Positions 25,238-34,083 of a DNA stretch of 64,000 nt are shown in pieces. Location of the stretch: assembly GCF_032930845.1 (NCBI RefSeq), contig NZ_CP136758.1, positions 310,001 through 374,000 on the forward strand, read 5' to 3'. The translations under genes and the position numbers were made by a program. Position 1 is the first letter of the stretch; each line of letters begins with the position of its first letter. The notes beneath the pieces are model-generated. The model did no database searches. It saw only the letters and a list, made by a program, of their open reading frames with translations, and was not told where the DNA came from. The DNA is from Parvularcula sp. LCG005 (GTDB lineage: Bacteria > Pseudomonadota > Alphaproteobacteria > Caulobacterales > Parvularculaceae).

Positions 25238-26643
25238 TGGCCGCCCAGGTTTCTTACAGTTCGACGCGCGGGCAGTCGCCTGAGCTGTCGTTTGATGACG
25301 TTCTGCTGACGGGGCTTGCGCCAGATGGCGGCCTTTATGCGCCGGATCACTGGCCCACCCTGAGCAAGGCTGAGCTCAAATCCCTGGCGGGGCAGCCCTA
25401 TCAGGTGATCGCCCGCGCCGTCATTTCGCCATTCCTCGACGACACTGTGTCGGACGCCGAACTGGGCGAGATGATCGACGCCGCCTACGGTCGCTTTGCG
25501 CATCCTGCCGTCGCCCCCGTGCTGCAGACGGGGCCAGCCGACTTCATGATGGAGCTGCATCACGGCCCGACACTGGCGTTCAAGGATGTGGCGATGCAGT
25601 TGCTCGGGCACCTGTTTGCTGCGCGTCTGAAGGCCCGCGGTCGTCAGATGACGATTGTCGCGGCGACGTCAGGTGACACGGGCGGTGCGGCCATCGATGC
25701 CATGGCCAACCGGCCAGGCGTCAATATCTGTGTACTGCATCCCAATGGCCGGATTTCCGAAGTGCAGCGCCGCTTCATGACGACGGTTGAGGCGGACAAC
25801 GTGCTGAACATTGCCGTTGAAGGCAATTTCGACGACTGTCAGGCGCTGGTCAAAGCGATGTTTGCGGATGTGGATTTCCGCGACGCCGTCAGTCTTGGTG
25901 CGGTCAACTCGATCAACTGGGCACGGATCGTTGCGCAGATCGTCTACTATGTGTCGACGTCGCTGACGCTCAGTCGTGACGGTGAGCCTGTGCACTTCTG
26001 TGTGCCGACCGGCAATTTCGGGGACATTTTCGCCGGCTTTGTCGCCAAGCAGATGGGCGCGCCGGTGGGTCACCTTGTGGTGGCGACGAATGAGAACGAC
26101 ATACTCAACCGCGCCATGCGCCAGGGCGCCTACAAGCCCGATGGCGTTATCGCAACGCAGTCGCCCTCCATGGACATTCAGGTGTCCAGCAATTTTGAGC
26201 GGCTTCTCTATATTGCCTGCGGCCGCGACGCTGAACTCGTCAGGGAACTGATGGGATCGCTGAAAGAGGGCGGGTTTGTCCTGCCTCAGAACCTGCGCGC
26301 GGCGATTGCGCCGGACTTCAGCTCCTATCGCGCCAGCGAGGAGGCGACGGCCGCCAAGATCGCGCAGATCTGGCGGGAAACGGGTCAGTTGATCGATCCG
26401 CATACGGCTGTCGGCCTTGTGGCCGCCGATGGCGCGCGGGCCAATGGTCTGAAAGGAACGCTGGTGACGCTGTCGACAGCCCATGCGGCAAAATTCCCCG
26501 ACGCGGTCGAAAGTGCCACGGGGGTCCGGCCAGACCTGCCGGCCCGCTGCCGTGATCTTTATGCCCGAGATGAAGTGATGACCGTCCTGCCCAACGATTA
26601 TGCGGCGGTGACCGATTATATCCGCAAGGCCTTCGAGAACTGA
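25237..26643 (+). CDS. thrC: Threonine synthase
   Basis: A PLP enzyme of 468 aa that converts O-phosphohomoserine to threonine. The Schiff-base lysine sits in 'HGPTLAFKDVAMQ' (about residue 113), the phosphate-binding loop in 'ATSGDTGGAAIDA', and the substrate region in 'HPNGRISEVQRRFMTT'. The N-terminal 'YSSTRGQ' and the length match the fungal/proteobacterial class. It is followed with one-base overlap by a GNAT gene. In many alphaproteobacteria an M16 peptidase gene lies between; here it is absent. Confidence 0.96.
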   Translation: MAAQVSYSSTRGQSPELSFDDVLLTGLAPDGGLYAPDHWPTLSKAELKSLAGQPYQVIARAVISPFLDDTVSDAELGEMIDAAYGRFAHPAVAPVLQTGPADFMMELHHGPTLAFKDVAMQLLGHLFAARLKARGRQMTIVAATSGDTGGAAIDAMANRPGVNICVLHPNGRISEVQRRFMTTVEADNVLNIAVEGNFDDCQALVKAMFADVDFRDAVSLGAVNSINWARIVAQIVYYVSTSLTLSRDGEPVHFCVPTGNFGDIFAGFVAKQMGAPVGHLVVATNENDILNRAMRQGAYKPDGVIATQSPSMDIQVSSNFERLLYIACGRDAELVRELMGSLKEGGFVLPQNLRAAIAPDFSSYRASEEATAAKIAQIWRETGQLIDPHTAVGLVAADGARANGLKGTLVTLSTAHAAKFPDAVESATGVRPDLPARCRDLYARDEVMTVLPNDYAAVTDYIRKAFEN

Positions 26644-27248
26644 TGGCGCGGTGGCTCTCATCCATGTCGGGATGGGGACCTGCCGGGATCACCCTCGTGA
26701 ACGGCGCGGTCACTCTGCGTCCGCCGTTGAAGACGGATTTTGAAGCCTGGCAGGCTGTCATGACGCGGGACAGGGATGTGCTGGCCCCGCGCCAGCCCAC
26801 TTGGCCGGACGATCATCTCAGCCTCGCCAGCTATCGCCGTCGCCTGCGAGTTTATGATGCAGAACGCGAACAGTCGCGCGGCTTTGCGTTCCATATCGTG
26901 GCGACGGAAGATGACCGCTTCCTCGGCGTCCTGCGGATCGCGCCCATCCACTACGGCGCCGCGCAGTCGGGAACGCTTGGATATTGGGTGGAGCGCGAAA
27001 GCTGGGGTCAGGGCATCGCCACCCAGTCCGTCGCCGCGGCTGTCTCCTTTGTCTTCAAGCAGTTGCAGCTGGCGCGCCTCGATGCCCATTGCCTGCCGGA
27101 CAATATTGCGTCCCGCCGGGTGCTCGAAAAAAACGGATTTCAGGAGGAAGGCACGTTGCGCAGCTTCCTTGAGATCAACAAAGTGAGAAAAGATCACATT
27201 CTTTACGGCCGGGTCGCACAATCTGTGCATGGTAGTGGCGGGCAATGA
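26643..27248 (+). CDS. GNAT N-acetyltransferase, RimJ/RimL type
   Basis: A 201-aa acetyltransferase of the Acetyltransf_3 group, which includes the ribosomal-protein N-alpha acetylases RimJ and RimL. Acetyl-CoA binding is indicated by 'ESWGQGIATQSVAAAVSFVF' (Q-x-x-G-x-A type loop), and the closing element by 'NIASRRVLEKNGFQEEG'. An N-terminal extension 'TRDRDVLAPRQPTWPDDHLS' is typical of RimJ-like members. ATG overlaps the thrC stop by one base, so it is part of the same operon. The target protein is not known. Confidence 0.87.
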   Translation: MARWLSSMSGWGPAGITLVNGAVTLRPPLKTDFEAWQAVMTRDRDVLAPRQPTWPDDHLSLASYRRRLRVYDAEREQSRGFAFHIVATEDDRFLGVLRIAPIHYGAAQSGTLGYWVERESWGQGIATQSVAAAVSFVFKQLQLARLDAHCLPDNIASRRVLEKNGFQEEGTLRSFLEINKVRKDHILYGRVAQSVHGSGGQ

Positions 27249-27326
27249 CCTTGTGCCGGGCCCTCAGGTTCGTCACAATCGTTAGTGGCGGTCCATGGGC
27301 CGGCTAGTGGGAGTAGGGTGACGCGC

Positions 27327-29660
27327 ATGCAGGGCAATCTGCCAACCTTCGGAATTGACGCCTATGCCGACAAGCTGGGTCGTCTTGCGACTTATGCGCC
27401 GCGGGAGCTGATGCTGACCGAGGGGGCTGTGCTGGGCGGTTTGGCCATCGTGGCCGGTATCCTGATCATCATCGCTTTGTTGCGCCGGTCGGCCATGGCG
27501 GCTGTCAGCTTTTCTTTTGTGTCCCTGACCGGCCTGCTGCTGTCGATCGTTTTCGACCGTCTCGATTTTGTCCCGACCGGGACCCAGACCCTGATCGTCT
27601 GCCTCTACGCCTGCGGCGTGCTTCTGTTCGTCACGGCGACATTGCGCGTGGCGCGGGAAAACCCCTTCGTTGGCGGGATTGTCCTGATGGCCATTGCCGC
27701 CATGCTCGTGGTGGGCGGGGCCAGCGCGCTCAACGTCATTGATGGCTGGCCGATGGCGCGGCTGTCCCTGATGGTGACGGGCGGCATGACGCTCCTTTTT
27801 ATCATTATCGAATTTGTCCGGGGCGATCGCGCATCAATCATCGTGTCGCCCGGCCTCGTCCTGCAGCTTCTGGGCGGGGGCGGGATGGCCTATGTGGCGT
27901 CCCAAGCCGGTGATCTGACCTGGTGGATGAGTGTTGGGCCCACGGTCGCGCTGGCCCTTGGCGCTTTTTACGCGGCTGTCGCGGCGCAGATCGTCGTCGC
28001 CATGCATCAACGTGGTCATCGGCCTGTGGTGAACATGACTGTTTCACCGGCTGCTGGTGCGGCCGGCGCAGGTGCCGCCGCGGTCTCGATGTTCGAGGAG
28101 GTGCACCATGACGATACCCCGGCGCCGCAGCGTCGGAACCGGGTCGATGTCGCGCCCGAACCCCTGACCCGCAGCCGCCAGCCGGTGATCGAAGAAATTG
28201 ACGATGACGAGCCTGCATTTGATCATTACGACGAGCCGCCGGCCTTTGTAGCGCCAGAGCCAGAGCCGGAGCCAGCCGAGCCGCCACCCTCGCGGCCGCG
28301 GCATGATTATGCCCCCTTCAAGGCGCGGCCCGCAGCGCCTGAACCACAACCCTATGCAGCGCCGCCGGCGGCGGCTGGCTTCGCCGACGATCAATATTCA
28401 GAGCCCGTTTCGGCCCAGTGGGGTCGCGGTGGTGACCAGGGCCTGACCCATCGGATGGGTGATGATGAATATGTCTGGGACGTGCTTGCCGACCAGGAAG
28501 TGCGCATGGGCCCCAGCTTTGCCAAACTCTTCCAGATTGGCGACGGCCGCCTTGCGGCCCCCGAAGTCCTGCGGGACGCCATTGACGCCGATAGCCTCGA
28601 TGAATTTGACGAGCAGATCCTTGGCGGGCCTGAGCCGTCCACGGGCCGGTTCGATGTCATGCTGACCACCCGTTCCGGTGATGTGGTGCAGCTTGAGGGT
28701 CGTCGTCAGGTGGATCACGACGGCATCATGGTGCGCATTGCGGCACGGGCTGAACTGCTGCGCGCGGCACCGGTCGCGGCGCCGCGGCCAGCCGCGCCGT
28801 TGACGGCCAAACCGTCGCTGGCGGCAGCAGCGTCGCGGACTGAGCCTCCCCCGCTAACAGCGGGACCGGCCCCGACCGGTGCCGTGGCCGCCCTTCAGCG
28901 CGGTGAAATCGAGGCGCATTTTCAGCCGATCGTTCGCCTGAGTGATCGCAAGACCGTCGGCTTTGAGGCGCTGGCCCGCTGGCGCCAGCAGGATGGTACG
29001 ATTGTCGACGCCTCAAGCTTCGTCGACGATATCGTCGAGGCGGGAGAGGGACTGGCGCTGGCTGACATGATCATCGCCCATGCCGCGGCGGCACTGGGCG
29101 CCTGGATCGCAGAAGAGCCAGGGCAGGGGCAATTTGTGACCGTGAATGTGGCGGCCTCCGATCTGCCCAAAGATGGGTTGTCGGACCTGATCGATCAGGC
29201 CGTGAAGCAGCATAGCCTGCCACCGGGCGCGCTGGTCGTTGAACTGACCGAGGGCCGCATTCAGTCGTCCCATTCCAAGGCGCTCGCGGCCGCCAAGGCC
29301 GTCCGTGGCGCTGGGGCGAGCCTCGCCATTGATGATTTCGGGATCGGCTTCTCGACCCTCAGCCGTCTGCAGAAATTCCATTTCGACATCATCAAGACCG
29401 ACAAGTCGATCATCGAGAATATCGGCAAGCAGAAAAAGAAAAAGTCGTTCCTCGCGGCCATCCTGACGACGGCCCGCAAATCGGGCGCGCCCGTCGTGGC
29501 CGAGGGGATCGAAGACGAAGAAACGGCACAGCTGCTGGCGTCCATGGGCTGCGATTTCGGCCAAGGGTTCCTGTTTGGGGCCGCCGCGCCGCTCGGCGGG
29601 GGGCAGGCTGCCGCCGGCGGAACGGGGTCGGGCCAAGGCGGCGTCGGCAATCTGCGCTAG
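27327..29660 (+). CDS. Membrane-anchored EAL-domain protein (predicted c-di-GMP phosphodiesterase)
   Basis: A 777-aa protein. Residues 30-240 hold about six membrane helices, followed by a Pro/Glu-rich, probably disordered cytoplasmic linker (about 250-370), a PAS-like stretch and a C-terminal EAL domain (from about residue 520). The catalytic residues are intact: 'FEALARW' (Glu), the Asn in 'VNVAA', Glu in 'VELTEG', 'IDDFGIGFS', Lys in 'IIKTDKS' and Glu in 'AEGIEDEE'. It should hydrolyse cyclic di-GMP and thus influence motility/biofilm choice. ATG 27327 with GGGAG/AGGG upstream is preferred over GTG 27285. It has no GGDEF domain. Confidence 0.88.
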   Translation: MQGNLPTFGIDAYADKLGRLATYAPRELMLTEGAVLGGLAIVAGILIIIALLRRSAMAAVSFSFVSLTGLLLSIVFDRLDFVPTGTQTLIVCLYACGVLLFVTATLRVARENPFVGGIVLMAIAAMLVVGGASALNVIDGWPMARLSLMVTGGMTLLFIIIEFVRGDRASIIVSPGLVLQLLGGGGMAYVASQAGDLTWWMSVGPTVALALGAFYAAVAAQIVVAMHQRGHRPVVNMTVSPAAGAAGAGAAAVSMFEEVHHDDTPAPQRRNRVDVAPEPLTRSRQPVIEEIDDDEPAFDHYDEPPAFVAPEPEPEPAEPPPSRPRHDYAPFKARPAAPEPQPYAAPPAAAGFADDQYSEPVSAQWGRGGDQGLTHRMGDDEYVWDVLADQEVRMGPSFAKLFQIGDGRLAAPEVLRDAIDADSLDEFDEQILGGPEPSTGRFDVMLTTRSGDVVQLEGRRQVDHDGIMVRIAARAELLRAAPVAAPRPAAPLTAKPSLAAAASRTEPPPLTAGPAPTGAVAALQRGEIEAHFQPIVRLSDRKTVGFEALARWRQQDGTIVDASSFVDDIVEAGEGLALADMIIAHAAAALGAWIAEEPGQGQFVTVNVAASDLPKDGLSDLIDQAVKQHSLPPGALVVELTEGRIQSSHSKALAAAKAVRGAGASLAIDDFGIGFSTLSRLQKFHFDIIKTDKSIIENIGKQKKKKSFLAAILTTARKSGAPVVAEGIEDEETAQLLASMGCDFGQGFLFGAAAPLGGGQAAAGGTGSGQGGVGNLR

Positions 29661-29693
29661 GGTCTGTGTCTCAGGAGGCTGATCCGCGCAGCG

Positions 29694-30323
29694 TCAGGAA
29701 AGAGGCCTTGTGCCAGCATTTCCGTCTGATGCCAGCGCGGCCAGGTTCGACGGGCTAAGGCCGATCTGCGCCAGGGCAGCTGACCACATGTCCTTGGCCG
29801 ACGTTTCAAAGATCAGATCGTGACTAGCCGGCAGATCGAGCCATAAATTACGGCGAAGCTCATCGTCGAGCTGGCCGGCTGACCATCCGGCGTGACCGGC
29901 GATCAACTTTGTATGGGACAGGGCGTGGCGCGCTTCGTCGAGATGCTCGAGCGCATCCCGGTTCGCGGTCAGACCCATATTGCCGGCAATCACGAATGTC
30001 GTGGCATGGTGGTATTCATCCGTATGCAGCACGAATCCATGCCCCTGATCGCACGGGCCGCCAAGGAAGATCGGCACGGACCGGCCGTCAACCGAAGGAC
30101 CAAAATCGGCATTCTTGACGGCATCCTGCGCCACGACGCCGTCGATTGGCTTGTTCACGATCACGCCGAACGCGTGCTCGGTATCGTGGGTACACACCAA
30201 TACAACCGCCTGATCGAAGGGAGGGTCGACCAGTCCCGGCAGCGAAATCAGCAATCGGCCAGAGAGGCCGGACTTTGAGCTGTCCGCAGCGGTGGCGGCT
30301 GAATTTGAAAAGCGAAGCGTCAT
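29694..30323 (-). CDS. YqgE/AlgH family protein (UPF0301)
   Basis: A 209-aa protein of the widespread YqgE family. The core is visible as 'SGRLLISLPGLVDPPFDQAVVLVC', 'HAFGVIVNKPI', 'FLGGPCDQGHGFVLH' and 'LIAGHAGWSAGQLDDEL'. The molecular function is not established; in pseudomonads the homologue AlgH affects alginate and virulence expression. ATG 30323 begins just before the conserved region, and the frame running to 30434 is not credible. It is monocistronic and divergent from the peroxiredoxin gene. Confidence 0.9.
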   Translation of the reverse strand: MTLRFSNSAATAADSSKSGLSGRLLISLPGLVDPPFDQAVVLVCTHDTEHAFGVIVNKPIDGVVAQDAVKNADFGPSVDGRSVPIFLGGPCDQGHGFVLHTDEYHHATTFVIAGNMGLTANRDALEHLDEARHALSHTKLIAGHAGWSAGQLDDELRRNLWLDLPASHDLIFETSAKDMWSAALAQIGLSPSNLAALASDGNAGTRPLS

Positions 30324-30452
30324 ATCAGTGAAGTAGGAGACTGTCTGCCGCTGGCAACTATGGCGCCAAGAAATGAGCGTGCTCAAACGCCGGCTGGCGA
30401 TTTCAGAAAAGACGCCTAAAGCATCAGGTGACACCCTCAGAAAGTGATGATC

Positions 30453-30932
30453 ATGATCAAAATTGGCGACAGCCTACCCCAGATGACGTTGATGAAAGCG
30501 ACGCCCGATGGGCCCGAACCGCTTGAAACCGCATCATATTTTGCCAACCGCACGACGGTCCTGTTTGCCGTGCCCGGTGCCTTCACGCCGACCTGCTCTG
30601 CGCGCCATCTGCCAGGCTTTGTCGAGCGCAGGGACGATTTTACCGCGAAGGGCGTCGATCAGGTGGCCTGTATTTCGGTCAATGATGGTTTTGTCATGGG
30701 CGCCTGGGGCGAGAGTGCCAATGCGACCGGACAGATTGACATGATCGCGGACGGGAACGGCGAATTTGCGCAGGCTCTCGGTCTCGACATGGATTCAAGC
30801 GGCTTCGGCATGGGGCTGCGGTCACGCCGCTATGCCATGATCGTTGAAGACAATGTGGTGAAAGCCCTGAATGTCGAAGAGCCAGGTACGTTTGAGGTAT
30901 CGAGCGCGGACTACGTCCTGAATCAGCTTTAG
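30453..30932 (+). CDS. Peroxiredoxin (Prx5/hybrid type)
   Basis: A 159-aa thiol peroxidase that reduces H2O2 and alkyl hydroperoxides. The peroxidatic cysteine lies in 'VPGAFTPTCSARHLPGF', the Prx5-family signature, with the conserved Arg in 'LGLRSRRYAMIVEDN'. No second cysteine suitable for resolving is present after 'ACISVND', suggesting use of glutathione/glutaredoxin or thioredoxin. GTG 30444, ATG 30447 and ATG 30453 are all in frame; the last gives the usual 'MIKIGDSLP' start. Confidence 0.92.
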   Translation: MIKIGDSLPQMTLMKATPDGPEPLETASYFANRTTVLFAVPGAFTPTCSARHLPGFVERRDDFTAKGVDQVACISVNDGFVMGAWGESANATGQIDMIADGNGEFAQALGLDMDSSGFGMGLRSRRYAMIVEDNVVKALNVEEPGTFEVSSADYVLNQL

Positions 30933-31042
30933 CCGATTGTTGCGATATGTGGCGGTAAGGCACCATTTTCGGTGCGTTACCGCTCACAGGCAGGAACTGA
31001 TACGCTTTGTCACTATGCAGAAGGCGCAGTCTTTGCTCTGCT

Positions 31043-31267
31043 ATGCCCATGACGACGACGACTTCAGAGATCGTGCTTGCGGGATTTGAGATCCCGCCTG
31101 CTCTTCGCTCAGTGGTTTCCCTCATTGGTCTTGTGACCGGGATCCTTCTTCTGGGCGTGACCTTTATTGCCGCGGCGGTCGTGCTTCCCTTTGCCCTCCT
31201 CCTGACATTCGTGCTTGGACGAGGCCATAAAGGGCAGCGCAAGGGATGGCAGCCTGTCCCGGTCTGA
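31043..31267 (+). CDS. Small hypothetical membrane protein
   Basis: About 74 aa with two closely spaced hydrophobic segments ('SVVSLIGLVTGILLLGVTFIA' region and 'VVLPFALLLTFVLG') and a basic tail (GRGHKGQRKG). No family recognised. The start is ATG 31043 or 31049 without a clear Shine-Dalgarno, so the gene is only moderately certain. Hydrophobicity pattern and topology (positive-inside tail) are the only support. Confidence 0.5.
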   Translation: MPMTTTTSEIVLAGFEIPPALRSVVSLIGLVTGILLLGVTFIAAAVVLPFALLLTFVLGRGHKGQRKGWQPVPV

Positions 31268-31284
31268 CGGCCAGGACAGTTTGG

Positions 31285-31527
31285 TCAGCCAAGAAGGCCG
31301 TCCCCATCGGGGTCGAGCAGGCGATGCAGATGCACAATGAAATAGCGCGTATGGGCGCTGTCCACGGTTGCCTGCGCTTTTGAGCGCCAGGCGGCCTCCG
31401 CCTCTGCATAGTTGGGAAACACCCCGACAATATCGACATTGTTCAGGTCCTTGAACTCTGCCTTGGAAGGGCTGGTCAGCTCGCCACCAAAGACGAGGTG
31501 AAGAAGCTGCTTGTTTTTGTCTGTCAT
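31285..31527 (-). CDS. DUF4170 domain protein
   Basis: An 80-aa cytoplasmic protein of a small family typical of alphaproteobacteria. The signature is nearly complete: 'LLHLVFGGEL', 'DIVGVFPNYAEAEAAW' and 'KAQATVDSAHTRYFIVHLHR'. Function unknown. It follows the inositol-phosphatase-family gene by 30 bases, forming a pmbA / phosphatase / DUF4170 unit seen repeatedly in alphaproteobacteria. Confidence 0.9.
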   Translation of the reverse strand: MTDKNKQLLHLVFGGELTSPSKAEFKDLNNVDIVGVFPNYAEAEAAWRSKAQATVDSAHTRYFIVHLHRLLDPDGDGLLG

Positions 31528-31557
31528 AAAATCCGTCTTTCGAGTCAGTACTGATTT

Positions 31558-32391
31558 TTAAGCCGACAGCGTGACTTCCCGCAAATCGGCCGGCAGATGG
31601 TTGAGGCGTGAAACGAGTTGGGAATAAAGGCCCGGTGCGGCGCACACAAGAGCGCGCTGTACCGGTTCCACGCCATTGAAGCGAAATTCCTTCCCCTTGT
31701 GGTCTGACGCAATGGCGCCTGCCTCAGACGCGATCAGCGCCCCCGGCGCGACATCCCAGTCCGCCTTGCGCAGCAGGGCCAGGGCCGCATCATATTCACC
31801 CTTGGCGACCAGGGCCATTCGGTAGCTGGTGGAGTTGCGATAGCCGACCTGCATGGCCGGCCAGGGCTGCAGCCATTGCGGATGGGCGAAGAGGTGTTTC
31901 CAGCCCAGCATCCGGCACTGCTCTACCGCGTCACAGGCACTGGCCCTGATGGGGGCACTGTTACAGAAGGCACCGCCGCCCAGCGTGGCTTCGAAGAATT
32001 CGTCCGTGATGGGATTATAGATGGCGGAGGCGACGGCTTTGGTGCCTTCGACCAGCGCCACGCAGACGGCAAATTCGGGACGCCCTTCAAGAAATGCACG
32101 GGTGCCATCGATAGGGTCGACAATCCACACCCGTCGGGCCGTCAGCCGCTGTAGATCATCGGCACTTTCTTCGGACAGCCAGCCATAATCGGCGCGCGCG
32201 CCTGCGCGCAGCATCTCTTCAAGAATGGCATTGGCTTCGAGATCTGCCTCGGTGACAGGAGAGCGATCCTGTTTGTGCCAGCTTTTCAGGCCACGGGTCT
32301 TGAACCGTTTGACCACCGCTGCCCCGGCCGACCGGACCGCCTTGCAGAGCAGGGCGTGGTCGTCGGCCAGCGAAGGCGATGGATCAGACAC
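31558..32391 (-). CDS. Inositol monophosphatase-superfamily phosphatase (CysQ-like)
   Basis: A 277-aa Mg2+-dependent phosphatase. The motifs are 'SEESAD' (about residue 74), 'WIVDPIDGTRAFLEGRPEF' (about 89-107) and 'ADWDVAPGALIASEAGA' (about 212). It differs from the cysQ copy at 11259-12050, so the window has two members; the substrate here may be PAP, inositol-1-phosphate or a related compound. It sits 5 bases after pmbA and 30 before DUF4170, in one operon. Confidence 0.87.
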   Translation of the reverse strand: MSDPSPSLADDHALLCKAVRSAGAAVVKRFKTRGLKSWHKQDRSPVTEADLEANAILEEMLRAGARADYGWLSEESADDLQRLTARRVWIVDPIDGTRAFLEGRPEFAVCVALVEGTKAVASAIYNPITDEFFEATLGGGAFCNSAPIRASACDAVEQCRMLGWKHLFAHPQWLQPWPAMQVGYRNSTSYRMALVAKGEYDAALALLRKADWDVAPGALIASEAGAIASDHKGKEFRFNGVEPVQRALVCAAPGLYSQLVSRLNHLPADLREVTLSA

Positions 32392-32396
32392 CGCCC

Positions 32397-33737
32397 TCAG
32401 CTTCCAGCAATGGTCATCTGTTCGATGCGCAGGGAGGGGGCGTTGGTGGAGCCCTTGCGCTCGAAATCATTGGCGGCGGTGAGGTGCAGCCACATCTCGA
32501 GCAGATTGCCGGCAATCGTGATTTCGGACACTGGCTCACCAACAACGCCGCCAGAGATCCAGAAGCCCGAACACCCGACTGAATAGTCACCGGTGTTCGG
32601 ATTGATCTGCGGGCCGAACATATCCGTCACGAGAAGGCCTTTGCCCGTATCTCTGTACAGTTCTTCCGGGCTCATCTCGCCGGGGCCAAGGTCGAAGTTG
32701 AACGTGCCGGAACCGGGCGGGCCACCGGTGCCGCGTTTGGCCCGGCCATTGGATGGCAGGCCCAGCTGTCGTCCCTGTGAGCTGTTGAGGATCCACGTCG
32801 TCAGCACACCGTCCTGAATAACGTGCAACGGTGCCGGCCGGATGCCTTCACCATCAAAATTGCGAGAGCCAAAGCCCCGCTTGATGAAGGGATCATCCGT
32901 AATCGTCATATGAGCAGGGAAAAGCTGCTGGCCCATTCGGTCCTTCAGGAAGCTGGTGCCCCGCGCAATGGCGCCGCCATTGACCGCTCCGGAGAGTGGC
33001 GACAGCAGTGACCGGGCCAGACGCTTGTCAAAAATGACCGGCGCTTTCTGGCTTTCCAGTTTGCGGGGTTTCAGGCGCTTGACTGCCCGCTCGCCAGCGC
33101 AGCGGCCAATTTCGTCAGGCGCGCGCATGTCACTCAGATGGGTCGCGCTGCCATAGTCGTAGTCGCGTTCCATGCCGGTGCCTTCACCGGCAATGACGGA
33201 GACCGAAAGGCTGTGACTGCCGCCGGTCGAGCTGCCGGAGAAGCCGTGGGAGGTGGCGAACCAGCTCTGGCCGTAGCCCACCGATGCGCCAGCGCCTGAG
33301 GAGGTCGTCACGCCGTCAACGCCCAGTGCCGCCGCTTCGCAGTCGAGGGCGCGCTGTTTGAGGACATCCGCAGGCGGTTCCTCGCCGTCGAACATGTCGA
33401 GGTCCTCGAACGGCCCTTCCGCCAACAGGCTTGGATCCGCGAGGCCGCAATAGGGGTCGGCCGGCGCAAGGCGTGCCATGGCCACGGCGCGCTCAACCAG
33501 CTCGTTCAGGGCATTGTCCGAAAAGTCGGTGGTCGAGACGCTGGCCTGACGCTGGCCGATCAGGACTCGCAGTCCCAGGTCGCGGCTTTCGGACCGCTCG
33601 ATATCTTCGACCTCGCCCAGACGGACAGAAACACTGTCACTGACGCTGCGATAGATAAGCGCATCGGCGGCATCCGCCCCGGCTGCCGTGGCGCGGTTGA
33701 GCAGCACGGCGAGAATGTCATCGAGTTTTTCAGTCAT
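32397..33737 (-). CDS. pmbA: TldE/PmbA metalloprotease subunit
   Basis: A 446-aa member of the TldD/PmbA family. With TldD it forms a heterodimeric zinc protease that degrades unfolded peptides and matures some modified peptides; PmbA itself lacks the zinc site. The family marks are 'VRLGEVEDIERSESRDLGLRVL', 'FDKRLARSLLSPLSGAVNGGAI', and the C-terminal 'DMFGPQINPNTGDYSVGCSGFWI' with 'ITIAGNLLEM'. ATG 33737 begins the conserved region; the longer frame to 33953 runs antisense through the glycine riboswitch and is rejected. tldD is not in the window. Confidence 0.93.
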   Translation of the reverse strand: MTEKLDDILAVLLNRATAAGADAADALIYRSVSDSVSVRLGEVEDIERSESRDLGLRVLIGQRQASVSTTDFSDNALNELVERAVAMARLAPADPYCGLADPSLLAEGPFEDLDMFDGEEPPADVLKQRALDCEAAALGVDGVTTSSGAGASVGYGQSWFATSHGFSGSSTGGSHSLSVSVIAGEGTGMERDYDYGSATHLSDMRAPDEIGRCAGERAVKRLKPRKLESQKAPVIFDKRLARSLLSPLSGAVNGGAIARGTSFLKDRMGQQLFPAHMTITDDPFIKRGFGSRNFDGEGIRPAPLHVIQDGVLTTWILNSSQGRQLGLPSNGRAKRGTGGPPGSGTFNFDLGPGEMSPEELYRDTGKGLLVTDMFGPQINPNTGDYSVGCSGFWISGGVVGEPVSEITIAGNLLEMWLHLTAANDFERKGSTNAPSLRIEQMTIAGS

Positions 33738-33832
33738 ATGCCCGGCAATAGGCGTCAGCCGATTGACTGGCAAGCCGGAGGCCGTATTCTTCGGCCCAAG
33801 TCGCGGTCGGTTCTCCGGCCGCACGTCTTCCT

Positions 33833-34033
33833 GGCGGGAGACGCCGGTGGGCTGCAAAAGGTGATGGTCTACATCAGCCAAAGCATCTACCGGGGCCGAA
33901 GGCGCAACCACCCCGGAAACGCTCAGGCACCATGGACCGCCCGGCAGAACCAAAGGCTGGAAAAGGATCAGCAGGTCCTACCGAAGGAGCAAGCGGGTCC
34001 GCCCGTCAATCTCTCAGGTTCCCATGACAGCCG
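33833..34033 (+). promoter_or_regulatory. Tandem glycine riboswitch (two aptamers)
   Basis: Two glycine-type aptamers in series. Aptamer 1 (33833-33942): P1 arms GGCGG/CCGCC, core GCCGAAGGCGCAA (33895-33907) and GCTCAGG (33921-33927). Aptamer 2 (33955-34033): arms GGCTG/CAGCC, core ACCGAAGGAGCAA (33980-33992) and CTCTCAGG (34011-34018). The spacing and both conserved cores match the known class, and the next genes encode the whole glycine cleavage system, its usual target. Glycine binding should turn the operon on. The region between pmbA and gcvT holds nothing else apart from promoters. Confidence 0.93.
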
Positions 34034-34042
34034 GGGTCTTTG

Positions 34043-34063
34043 GATGCGGTGACCGCGTCTTTA
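34043..34063 (+). terminator. Candidate expression-platform terminator of the glycine riboswitch
   Basis: GATGCGG and CCGCGTC pair over a TGA loop (34043-34059) and are followed by TTTATTCTT, just before the gcvT ribosome site. Placed directly after aptamer 2, it could be the glycine-relieved terminator. Short stem, so the exact platform is uncertain. Confidence 0.5.
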
Positions 34064-34083
34064 TTCTTCGGGGTATGCTTGGG

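Noticed and set aside
33738-33953. N-terminal extension of PmbA by 72 residues
   Set aside because: It would run antisense through aptamer 1 of the glycine riboswitch and precede the conserved MTEKLDD start.
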